Assembly (NCBI GenBank): GCA_007116765.1
Contig: SKHV01000424.1
Span: forward strand, 1-7,303
Reading direction: 5' to 3'
DNA: 7,303 bases
Origin: Prolixibacteraceae bacterium
GTDB lineage: Bacteria; Bacteroidota; Bacteroidia; Bacteroidales; Prolixibacteraceae
The stretch's first letter is position 1, and the number at the start of each line of letters is the position of its first letter. Positions 1-6,589 of this stretch are shown here, in pieces. The notes below the pieces were generated by a model. The model saw only the letters and a list, made by a program, of their open reading frames with translations. It was not told the DNA's origin and did no database searches. Made by a program: the position numbers and the translations under genes.

Positions 1-1055
1 AAAAACAAATCGGTACCCGAAAAGCCAAACTGTGCCGAGTCGCCCTTGCTATCAAGCATTTCGATGTAACTGTCGCCAAGTATACCAAAAATAGTAAGCC
101 TGCCTGTATTTGTGGGGAAGTTCACTTTGAACGATACATCTTTATATTGTGGCACGGCATTACCTGTTCCAAAATCCATACCCAGCTTACTCAATAATTC
201 AAGTGTGCTGTAACGGGCGTTAACCAAGTACGACGACTTCCTTTTCTTCGACAAAGGCCCTTCGGCTCCCAGCTCAAAGCCATTGAAGCCAACTTGCCCC
301 ATGAACTCATGCTTTTCGTTATTGCCGTTTCGGAGTTTAAGGTCGAAAGCACCTGCAAGGGCATTGCCAAATTCAGCAGGGAAAGCACCGGTGTAAAAAT
401 CGGAATTGGCCAACAGGTTGTTGTTCAACATGCCCACCGGACCACCAGTTGAACCCATTGAGCCAAAATGGTTCGGGTTGGGAATATCGATGCCTTCGAG
501 CCGCCACAGCAAACCCAGCGGTGAATTTCCGCGTATAATAATATCGTTGCGTTGATCGCCGGCCGATGAAACCCCCGCAAAGTTCTGTGCCATGCGCGAC
601 GGGTCGCCAAGGCTACCGGCATAACGTTCGGTTTGCTCAACAGTGAACGAGCGGGCACTAATCAGGGCCATTTCGTTTGTGGGCTGATCGCGCTTTGCTG
701 CGGTTACTTCCACATCGGAAAGCTGGTAAACCTGTTCTTCGAGGTTTATATTTAGCACCAGTTCGCGACCGGTTGTAAGCAGCAGGTTGTTAAGCGCTAT
801 CGGATTATAAGCAATAGCAGACGCCTGGATGGCTAAACGTCCAACAGGTACATTTTCGAACCTGAAAAGCCCGTTGCTATCGGTGGTTGTTCCTCTCAAT
901 GGTTCCGATTCGGTTAATATTACCGTAGCACCCGGCACGGGCAGTTTCGTCAAGGCATCGACCACTTCGCCTCTTATGGTTTGAGTAAATTCTTGAGCAT
1001 ACAAGAAACTATTTGTGTACAGCAATACAGTTAAAAAAAATAATTTGTGTTTCAT
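1..1055 (-). CDS. TonB-dependent outer-membrane receptor, N-terminal part (cut by window edge)
   Basis: Reading leftwards from the ATG at 1055, the frame stays open for 351 codons to base 1, so the protein is cut at the window edge. Residues 1-20 form a signal peptide (MKHK, a hydrophobic run, then LYA before Q21) with no lipobox Cys, as expected for an outer-membrane beta-barrel. Residues about 27-108 match a carboxypeptidase-regulatory-like domain (IRGEVVDALTKLPVPGATV, then DSNGLFRFENVPVG). Residues about 115-240 match a TonB plug, with IIIRGNSPLGLLWRLEGIDI at 172-191 and YTGAFPAEFGNALAGAF at 221-237; the barrel strands begin after that. In this family the receptor takes up a substrate across the outer membrane using TonB-ExbBD energy. 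The substrate cannot be read from this part, and no SusD partner is visible. It follows the duplicated membrane protein gene by 41 bases and may be co-transcribed with it. The family is sure; the specificity is unknown. Confidence 0.93.
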   Translation of the reverse strand, partial: MKHKLFFLTVLLYTNSFLYAQEFTQTIRGEVVDALTKLPVPGATVILTESEPLRGTTTDSNGLFRFENVPVGRLAIQASAIAYNPIALNNLLLTTGRELVLNINLEEQVYQLSDVEVTAAKRDQPTNEMALISARSFTVEQTERYAGSLGDPSRMAQNFAGVSSAGDQRNDIIIRGNSPLGLLWRLEGIDIPNPNHFGSMGSTGGPVGMLNNNLLANSDFYTGAFPAEFGNALAGAFDLKLRNGNNEKHEFMGQVGFNGFELGAEGPLSKKRKSSYLVNARYSTLELLSKLGMDFGTGNAVPQYKDVSFKVNFPTNTGRLTIFGILGDSYIEMLDSKGDSAQFGFSGTDLF

Positions 1056-1096
1056 GGCTATTTTTATGTGATAATTCTGTTGCTAACTGAATGTTG

Positions 1097-2047
1097 CTAA
1101 ATCGTTTCTTTGGAAATGTTTTTCTTGTATGCTTTACGCTGCCACAAGAAGAATAAAACTGAAAATATTAACATTTGACTTACTATTTCAGGGATTCCTA
1201 TTATCAATTCTTTTAAAAACTCGATGAAGGTGCCTTCAAAAACTATAAACTCGGTTAGGAAAATAGGAGAGCCAAGTGCTGTTAAGCCTATAAATAATAG
1301 GAATAGCAATAACCATCCGTTCCTCTTTTGGATGTATAATTCATAAAATGGGTAAAGCAAAATACCAAGGAATGCACCCCTGAAAATTTGACCGAAAAAT
1401 ACAAGCAAAACTGCCGGCAAGTTTTCCAACGGACGCCACAGCTCAAATATTTCCATTGAATCGAGGGCATCGGCATAACCGGCAACTTGGTAGAAAATAC
1501 TACCAACAACCCAGTATGTTACTAAATGCACCACTACGAATCGGGTCAGGTATCCCTTTGTAGCTTTAAATGATACAAGCTTACCTTCTTTTCTTAATGC
1601 TTGTGTGGAAAATTTCCTTTCAACTTTAAAAACCAGCCACACAAATACAAGCATTTGCAAAGCAACAGTGGTAATTACAAATGCATGCTCAGAAAACGAA
1701 ATCAGGGTATAAATAATACCCTCGATTGAGCCGGGCTGCGGCTCAACGGAACCGATGAGCGCTATGCCAAACATAGAGCTAAAAAGAACTATTTTCCCAA
1801 TATTTCGTTCAAATAAAATTGTGTAAAAAGGGAAAAACACCAAAGCAAAAGCGATACCGCGCAAAAGCTGACCTAAATAAGAAACTAAGCCAACAGACCG
1901 GTAGGGTTCATATAAATCCAGCGCTACCCTGTTAGCCTCGGGCAGGCTATTCTGAATAGCTACAAATACAAATGCAAATACGCTTTGTACAAGCAAGTGT
2001 ACAATCGCAAATCGCGCTACAAATTTGAGTAAATTTTGTGTTTTCAT
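1097..2047 (-). CDS. Polytopic membrane protein with an internal tandem duplication, function unknown
   Basis: This 316-residue protein belongs to no family I recognise. It is strongly hydrophobic, with about eight predicted membrane segments, and consists of two homologous halves, residues about 7-146 and 164-306, joined by a basic linker (143-164). Matching motifs lie about 160 residues apart: RFAIVHL (12) and RFVVVHL (169), LYEPYR (45) and LWRPLE (203), GQLLRG (59) and GQIFRG (219), FPFY (72) and YPFY (232), ALIGS (96) and TALGS (256), QML (131) and QML (291). An even number of segments per half, and basic residues in the N-terminus, linker and C-terminus, suggest a parallel repeat with both ends in the cytoplasm. 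This is inferred from sequence only. The gene starts 58 bases after the serine hydrolase stop and ends 41 bases before the receptor start, so it is probably the middle gene of an operon. The conserved Arg, Gln and Tyr beside membrane segments could serve transport or lipid binding, but no function can be assigned. Confidence 0.85.
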   Translation of the reverse strand: MKTQNLLKFVARFAIVHLLVQSVFAFVFVAIQNSLPEANRVALDLYEPYRSVGLVSYLGQLLRGIAFALVFFPFYTILFERNIGKIVLFSSMFGIALIGSVEPQPGSIEGIIYTLISFSEHAFVITTVALQMLVFVWLVFKVERKFSTQALRKEGKLVSFKATKGYLTRFVVVHLVTYWVVGSIFYQVAGYADALDSMEIFELWRPLENLPAVLLVFFGQIFRGAFLGILLYPFYELYIQKRNGWLLLFLLFIGLTALGSPIFLTEFIVFEGTFIEFLKELIIGIPEIVSQMLIFSVLFFLWQRKAYKKNISKETI

Positions 2048-2105
2048 CTTTCTGGAATTTTGTTTCTGAAAAATATATTTTAGGTATTATTCAATATTCA
2101 TTTTC

Positions 2106-3188
2106 TCACGCCTTTACCAACTGTTTAATTACTTTATAAACCATAAACTGTAGAGCTTTCGACCTGAACGAAAAATCGTTGAACGATCCAATAATTATCG
2201 ATTCTGTTTTAGGATGATAAAACATAAATGCACCGGTTACGCCCACACAGCCCCAACTAAGCAGCTTTTCGGGCAACAAAAGCGGTATTTTCCTGAATTT
2301 CCATATTGAGTACCCGTAATTGAAACCGGGTGTAGGGAAGCCCATGGGAATATCGTCGTTTAGCATTTGTTCGAGGGTTTCTTTTTTTACAAGTTTGTAG
2401 CCGGTCAGCGCTTTCATAAATAGCAGGTATTCATCCATTGGAGCTACAACTCCGCCGCCTGCGTAATCAATTCGCGATAAGCCCTCTACTTCGAATAAAT
2501 CAACATCTTTTATATAAAGCTTTGCCGGCGGAAATTCAGGTTTTTGTGCAGGTTGTGAATAACCGTGCATCCATGCATTTTTCATTCCTAAGGGTTCAAA
2601 AATCAGCTCGTGCAAAACTTCGTGATAAGGTTTTTTGCATACGCTTTCAAGCACTAAGCCCAACAAATAATAATTTGTATCGGTATAAAAGTGCCTCTTG
2701 CCGGGTTTGGCAACGGGTTTCAGGTTTTCTTTTCCCCAAATTACCGCATCGCGCGGTGTAATAACCTGAGGCTCTTTCAATAGCTTCTTGTACAGGATAA
2801 AGAACACATCGTTCAATCCCGATGCTTGTTTTAGCAAATGGCTAATAGTTATCTCACCGGAATAATCAACACCCTTGTAAACATGCAATTTGTCCATCAA
2901 TTCGGCATCGAGGTATTTCGATATTTTATCGTCGAACGACAAAAGCCCCTTTTCGTGCAAAATGCCTGTTATGGTGGCAGCAAACAATTTGCCCACGCTC
3001 GCCAAATGGTTAGGCTGTTTCGGATGTGCATCAATACCATTGGTTTTCCCTTCGGCTACATTCATATGAATACCGAGTTTGTCGGAGTGGACCAGCAAAT
3101 AAGCATTTCTGACATTTTTGCTGCTTCGTGCTAATTTTCTAAATTGATGTTCAATTTTTGTTTCTGTGAATAATTCGCCTTGTTTCAT
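2106..3188 (-). CDS. Serine hydrolase of the beta-lactamase/PBP-like family (class C fold), no signal peptide
   Basis: The 360-residue protein has the layout of the Beta-lactamase (PF00144) group of penicillin-binding-protein-like esterases and peptidases. The nucleophile motif is S64-V-G-K67 (HLASVGKLFAATITG), followed by ISHLLKQASGL at 115-125. The second motif is Y168-T-D170 within FYTDTNYYLLG, where Asp stands for the more common Asn. AGGGVVAPMDEY at 243-254 is the usual later landmark, and V317-T-G319 fits the third (KTG/HxG-like) motif. The family attacks an ester, amide or beta-lactam through the active-site Ser; the substrate here cannot be told. The N-terminus (MKQGELFTETKIEHQFRKLARSS) is hydrophilic, and the upstream frame reaches a stop after 17 codons without another ATG, so there is no signal peptide and the enzyme is probably cytoplasmic. 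It is the first of three closely spaced minus-strand genes. A true resistance beta-lactamase is unlikely, because those are secreted. Confidence 0.92.
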   Translation of the reverse strand: MKQGELFTETKIEHQFRKLARSSKNVRNAYLLVHSDKLGIHMNVAEGKTNGIDAHPKQPNHLASVGKLFAATITGILHEKGLLSFDDKISKYLDAELMDKLHVYKGVDYSGEITISHLLKQASGLNDVFFILYKKLLKEPQVITPRDAVIWGKENLKPVAKPGKRHFYTDTNYYLLGLVLESVCKKPYHEVLHELIFEPLGMKNAWMHGYSQPAQKPEFPPAKLYIKDVDLFEVEGLSRIDYAGGGVVAPMDEYLLFMKALTGYKLVKKETLEQMLNDDIPMGFPTPGFNYGYSIWKFRKIPLLLPEKLLSWGCVGVTGAFMFYHPKTESIIIGSFNDFSFRSKALQFMVYKVIKQLVKA

Positions 3189-3456
3189 TTTATGCTTTTT
3201 TTGAATTACTTGCTGATAATTGTGTGCTAAATTCGAATATCAAGTCATCTTCAGCAAAAATATTTCGGTGAATGACAGGTTTTAAGTGATGAAAGCCTGA
3301 TTTTTGCGATGAGTATAGTATGTAATTTCGCAAATGCACTTAAAAATGACTTTATCGTCTCAAAATGCACTTTCGTTTGAATATAATGTATCATAAGCTG
3401 CAATTTATTAGAATGTTACTGCTTCTTTTGTATTTTTCGTAATTAAACACATCACT
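3189..3456. promoter_or_regulatory. Divergent intergenic region with short repeats
   Basis: These 268 bases separate the divergently transcribed hydrolase and comM-like genes, so promoters for both should lie here. The DNA is AT-rich and I find no convincing ORF or RNA gene. It holds a 10-base direct repeat (AAATGCACTT at 3332-3341 and 3363-3372) with a weaker copy between them. It also holds two inverted repeats (TTTGCGA/TCGCAAA and TTTTAAGTG/CACTTAAAA). No clean Bacteroidota promoter (TTG, 17-23 bases, TAnnTTTG) stands out. Only approximate -7 elements occur, such as TAATTTCG at 3323-3330 and TATTTTTC at 3431-3438. Confidence 0.5.
3332..3372. repeat. Direct repeat AAATGCACTT, two perfect copies 31 bases apart plus one degenerate copy
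   Basis: AAATGCACTT occurs at 3332-3341 and 3363-3372, a spacing of 31 bases, or about three helical turns. Between them, AAATGACTTT at 3344-3353 resembles the unit with a two-base deletion. The copies lie about 85-125 bases upstream of the comM-like start, where a regulator could bind. That they are operators is inference from spacing alone. Confidence 0.4.
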
Positions 3457-4998
3457 ATGCTTGTAAAAACCTTTGGAAGTGCCGTGCAGGGAATCGATGC
3501 CATTACAATAACCATTGAAGTTACTGTAAGCCGGGGCATAAAGTTTCATATTGTTGGTTTGCCCGACAGTGCGGTGCGTGAGAGCCAGCAGCGTATCGAT
3601 TCCGCTTTGCGTGAAACAGGTTACCGCATTCCCGGATTCAAAGTGATTATCAATATGGCTCCTGCCGATATACGAAAGGAAGGATCGTCATACGATCTCC
3701 CCTTGGCCATTGGTATTTTGGCTGCTTCAGAACAAATCAAAAATCACAAACTCGAAAAATATATCATAATGGGCGAGTTGTCGCTCGATGGTAGTGTGCT
3801 GCCGGTAAAGGGTGTGTTGCCAATAGCCATTAAAGCACGTGAAGAAGGTTTCGAGGGTTTTATTCTTCCTAAGCAAAATGCCCGCGAGGCTGCGGTGGTC
3901 GATAAATTGAAAATTTATGGAGTAGATAATATCCGAGAAGTAATCGACTTTTTCGACGATAAGGCAGAGCTGGAACAAACCATTGTAGATACACGTAAAG
4001 AGTTTTTTGAAAATATAATGGTTTCCGACATCGACTTTTCCGACGTGAAAGGACAGGAGAATGTAAAGCGAGCGCTCGAAGTAGCAGCTGCAGGCGGGCA
4101 CAATATTATCATGATAGGCGCTCCAGGTTCGGGTAAAACCATGCTGGCTAAGCGTATTCCTTCAGTTTTGCCTCCCTTTACTTTACACGAGGCGCTTGAA
4201 ACTACAAAAATTCATTCGGTTTCAGGACAACTAAACGACGACACAGCACTAATGACCAGTCGCCCGTTTCGTTCACCGCACCATACAATTTCAGACGTGG
4301 CCTTGGTGGGGGGCGGCACCTATCCACAACCCGGAGAAATATCGCTTGCCCATAACGGGGTATTGTTTCTTGATGAATTACCCGAGTTTAAGCGTGCTGT
4401 GCTAGAAGTGATGCGCCAGCCTCTTGAAGATCGACGGATTACTATTTCAAGGGCTCGCTTCTCGGTTGAATACCCGGCTTCAGTAATGCTGGTGTCAAGC
4501 ATGAATCCTTGTCCGTGTGGCTATTATAATCACCCCTCGCGCGATTGCGTGTGCGCTCCGGGCATGGTTGCAAAATATTTAAACCGTATTTCTGGCCCTT
4601 TACTCGATCGTATCGATATACATCTCGAAGTGATTCCTGTTCCATTCGAGAAACTTGCAAGCGAACCCCCTTCCGAGAGCAGTGCTGAAATTCGTCAGCG
4701 GGTTATTGCAGCCAGACAAATTCAGGCAAAGCGCTTTATCGAAGATGAAGGCGTGTATTGTAATGCTCAAATGAGTTCTAAACAGTTGCGTCGCCATGCA
4801 ATTCCCAATCAGGCAGGGAACGAAATTCTGAAAACCGCAATGAATCGTCTTGGTCTTTCAGCCAGAGCTTACGATCGTATTCTGAAAGTTGCACGTACAA
4901 TTGCCGATCTCGAAGCAGCGGAAAGCCTTGAAGCACATCATTTATCCGAGGCAATCCAGTACCGAAGTCTTGACCGGGATAACTGGGGAGAACAATAA
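3457..4998 (+). CDS. comM: YifB/ComM family Mg-chelatase-like AAA+ ATPase
   Basis: The 513-residue length is normal for the family. Domains in order are an N-terminal ChlI/Lon-protease-like domain (about 20-165), a Mg-chelatase-type AAA+ core (about 190-390) and a C-terminal Mg_chelatase_C helical domain (about 400-506). Visible motifs are Walker A GAPGSGKT at 221-228, the RPFRSPHHTISDVALVGGG signature at 269-287, Walker B GVLFLDEL at 301-308, and the LLDRIDIH box at 382-389 with R385 as a likely arginine finger. Four cysteines (C352, C354, C364, C366) in PCPCGYYNHPSRDCVC could bind zinc. In naturally transformable Proteobacteria, ComM is a hexameric helicase that drives branch migration of invading DNA during recombination. 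The wider family is common in bacteria not known to be transformable, so competence should not be inferred. The ATG at 3457 opens with MLVKTFGSAVQGIDA, the normal family N-terminus. No metal chelatase partners are nearby. Confidence 0.95.
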   Translation: MLVKTFGSAVQGIDAITITIEVTVSRGIKFHIVGLPDSAVRESQQRIDSALRETGYRIPGFKVIINMAPADIRKEGSSYDLPLAIGILAASEQIKNHKLEKYIIMGELSLDGSVLPVKGVLPIAIKAREEGFEGFILPKQNAREAAVVDKLKIYGVDNIREVIDFFDDKAELEQTIVDTRKEFFENIMVSDIDFSDVKGQENVKRALEVAAAGGHNIIMIGAPGSGKTMLAKRIPSVLPPFTLHEALETTKIHSVSGQLNDDTALMTSRPFRSPHHTISDVALVGGGTYPQPGEISLAHNGVLFLDELPEFKRAVLEVMRQPLEDRRITISRARFSVEYPASVMLVSSMNPCPCGYYNHPSRDCVCAPGMVAKYLNRISGPLLDRIDIHLEVIPVPFEKLASEPPSESSAEIRQRVIAARQIQAKRFIEDEGVYCNAQMSSKQLRRHAIPNQAGNEILKTAMNRLGLSARAYDRILKVARTIADLEAAESLEAHHLSEAIQYRSLDRDNWGEQ

Positions 4999-5006
4999 TT
5001 TCAAAC

Positions 5007-5022
5007 TTTGTAACAAATGTTA
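5007..5022. promoter_or_regulatory. Overlapping short inverted repeats upstream of the hydG-like gene
   Basis: In the 76-base gap before the hydG-like start, TTTGT-A-ACAAA (5007-5017) is a perfect inverted repeat that overlaps a second one, TAACA-AA-TGTTA (5011-5022), followed by a run of T (5023-5028). An operator is possible. A weak terminator for comM is also possible, but the A/T-rich stem and tiny loop argue against it. The site is about 55-65 bases before the start codon. No function is shown. Confidence 0.3.
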
Positions 5023-5074
5023 TTTTTTCTCTCGTTGCGAAAGGTTAATTTTACAATTCAGTTTTAAAGTGAGC

Positions 5075-6577
5075 ATGATGTTCAACGATTGGAAAAAAGA
5101 AGCATACAAACCCGAAGAGAATTTGAAATACCTCAATAAGGGGAACGATTTCATTGATGAGGATGAAATAAATAGTGCATTGGAGCAAAACCGGAACGCT
5201 TCGGCCGATGAAATACGGCGAATAATCGAAAAGGCAAAAAAAATCCAATCGCTTTCACTAGCTGAAACGGCAATGTTGATGCATGTTACCGACCCAAAGT
5301 TGTGGGACGAAATTAACGCTGCTGCGCTCGAAATAAAACGGAAGGTGTACGATAACCGCATCGTGTTTTTTGCGCCACTTTATTGTGCGAACCTGTGCGT
5401 GAACAACTGTGCGTATTGCGGTTTCCGTTCAGAAAATACGGGTGAGATACGCCGCATCCTTTCGCTTAATGAGGTAATAAAAGAAACCCAATCGGTACTC
5501 GATACCGGGCACAAGCGCCTTATTATGGTGTATGGCGAACACCCTCAAAGCGACATCAACTATATGGTGGATACCATTAAGGCTGTGTACTCGGTTGAGC
5601 GTACAGCACCGGTTAGCGGTCGCTTAACTTCAATCAGACGTGTAAACATCAATGCAGCACCTATGCCTTTATCACACCTGAAAAAGCTAAAAGAAACCGG
5701 AATTGGCACCTATCAGGTTTTTCAGGAGACTTATCATAAAAAAACCTACTCAGAAGTACACCCCAAAAACACCATAAAAGGCGATTACCAATGGCGTTTG
5801 TACGCCCTGCACCGTGCGCAGGAAGCCGGAATTGATGATGTGGCCATTGGTGCGTTGTTTGGACTGTACGACTGGCGTTTCGAAGTGCTGGGGCTGGTAG
5901 CACATGCGGCCGAACTTGAAAAACAATTCGGGGTTGGCCCGCACACCGTTTCGGTGCCTCGTTTAACACATGCTGCCGGTTCGCTAATCAGCACCAAGTC
6001 GGAATACCTGGTAAGCGACAACGATTTCAAAAAAGTAGTGACCGTGCTACGCCTTGCCTTGCCATATCCGGGCTTGATTATTACTGCCCGCGAAAAGCCC
6101 GAAATTAAACGGGAAATCATCAAACTGGGCTGCACACAAACCGATGCTTCGACTAAAATTGGAATAGGGGCATATCAGGAGTGTAATGCCGGCGAAGAAC
6201 TCAGTTCTGAGCAGTTTACTATTGGCGACGCGCGTAGCCTCGATGAGATAATTCGCGAGGTGGCCGAAATGGGCATGATTTCGTCGTTTTGTACTGCCGG
6301 TTACCGCTGCGGACGAACGGGCGATACCATTATGGGCATGCTTAAACATTGTGTGGAAGGGAAGTTTTGCAAGCTGAACGCTGTACTAACTTACCGCGAG
6401 TACCTCGACGATTACGCTTCGCCCGAAACAAAAGCCATTGGCGAAAAACTGATAGAGCAGGAGATAGGGCAGATTAAAAACCAAGAATTCTTCATGAAAA
6501 ACAATGGAAAATTATTCAATGATTTCATGAAAAATTATGAACAAATAAAACGCGGTAAACGAGATATTTATATTTAA
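5075..6577 (+). CDS. hydG: HydG-type radical SAM enzyme ([FeFe]-hydrogenase maturase family) with an altered C-terminal cluster motif
   Basis: HydG cleaves tyrosine with SAM and makes the Fe-bound CO and CN ligands of the [FeFe]-hydrogenase H-cluster. The radical SAM motif CX3CX2C is C108, C112, C115 (LCVNNCAYCGF). Family blocks follow: RRVNINAAP at 188-196, IGTYQVFQETYHKKTYSEVHP at 210-230, DDVAIGALFGLYDWRFEVLGL at 254-274, GVGPHTVSVPRL at 286-297, and LNAVLTYREYLDDYAS near the C-terminus. HydG normally has a C-terminal CX2CX22C motif that holds the auxiliary iron-sulfur cluster where CO and CN are released. Here the first and third positions are C406 and C432, but the middle one is Gly409 (codon GGT at 6299-6301), and extra cysteines lie at 412 and 426. 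I chose the start at 5075 (500 residues, next in-frame ATG at 5078), because the upstream ATG at 4889 would overlap comM by 110 bases with sequence unlike the family. ThiH, a related tyrosine lyase, fits less well. The gene name marks family membership; the exact activity is uncertain. Confidence 0.88.
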   Translation: MMFNDWKKEAYKPEENLKYLNKGNDFIDEDEINSALEQNRNASADEIRRIIEKAKKIQSLSLAETAMLMHVTDPKLWDEINAAALEIKRKVYDNRIVFFAPLYCANLCVNNCAYCGFRSENTGEIRRILSLNEVIKETQSVLDTGHKRLIMVYGEHPQSDINYMVDTIKAVYSVERTAPVSGRLTSIRRVNINAAPMPLSHLKKLKETGIGTYQVFQETYHKKTYSEVHPKNTIKGDYQWRLYALHRAQEAGIDDVAIGALFGLYDWRFEVLGLVAHAAELEKQFGVGPHTVSVPRLTHAAGSLISTKSEYLVSDNDFKKVVTVLRLALPYPGLIITAREKPEIKREIIKLGCTQTDASTKIGIGAYQECNAGEELSSEQFTIGDARSLDEIIREVAEMGMISSFCTAGYRCGRTGDTIMGMLKHCVEGKFCKLNAVLTYREYLDDYASPETKAIGEKLIEQEIGQIKNQEFFMKNNGKLFNDFMKNYEQIKRGKRDIYI

Positions 6578-6589
6578 ATTTTCTTTGAA

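Noticed and set aside
191..658. Short minus-strand open frames at 191-388 and 425-658
   Set aside because: They are in other frames inside the receptor gene, whose continuous frame from 1055 to base 1 has clear family motifs.
2055..2096. A promoter between the hydrolase and the duplicated membrane protein gene (minus-strand TTG, 16 bases, TATTTTTC)
   Set aside because: The spacing is short and the -7 box imperfect. The 58-base gap is better explained by co-transcription.
2438..3134. Plus-strand open frames at 2438-2761 and 2838-3134
   Set aside because: They lie opposite the well-supported serine hydrolase gene and their translations show no domain or sensible composition, so they are shadows.
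3403..3438. A sigma-ABfr-like promoter before comM using TATTTTTC (3431-3438) as the -7 box
   Set aside because: The box has a mismatch to TAnnTTTG and no TTG lies at the expected distance upstream. A similar candidate at 3323-3330 has only 16 bases of spacing.
4889..5074. Upstream extension of the hydG-like frame to an ATG at 4889
   Set aside because: It would overlap comM by 110 bases, and the added 62 residues do not resemble the HydG N-terminus. The family-like sequence (FIDEDEI onward) follows the ATGs at 5075/5078.
5661..6349. Several minus-strand open frames opposite the hydG-like gene
   Set aside because: They overlap strongly conserved radical SAM sequence on the plus strand and show no recognisable protein features.
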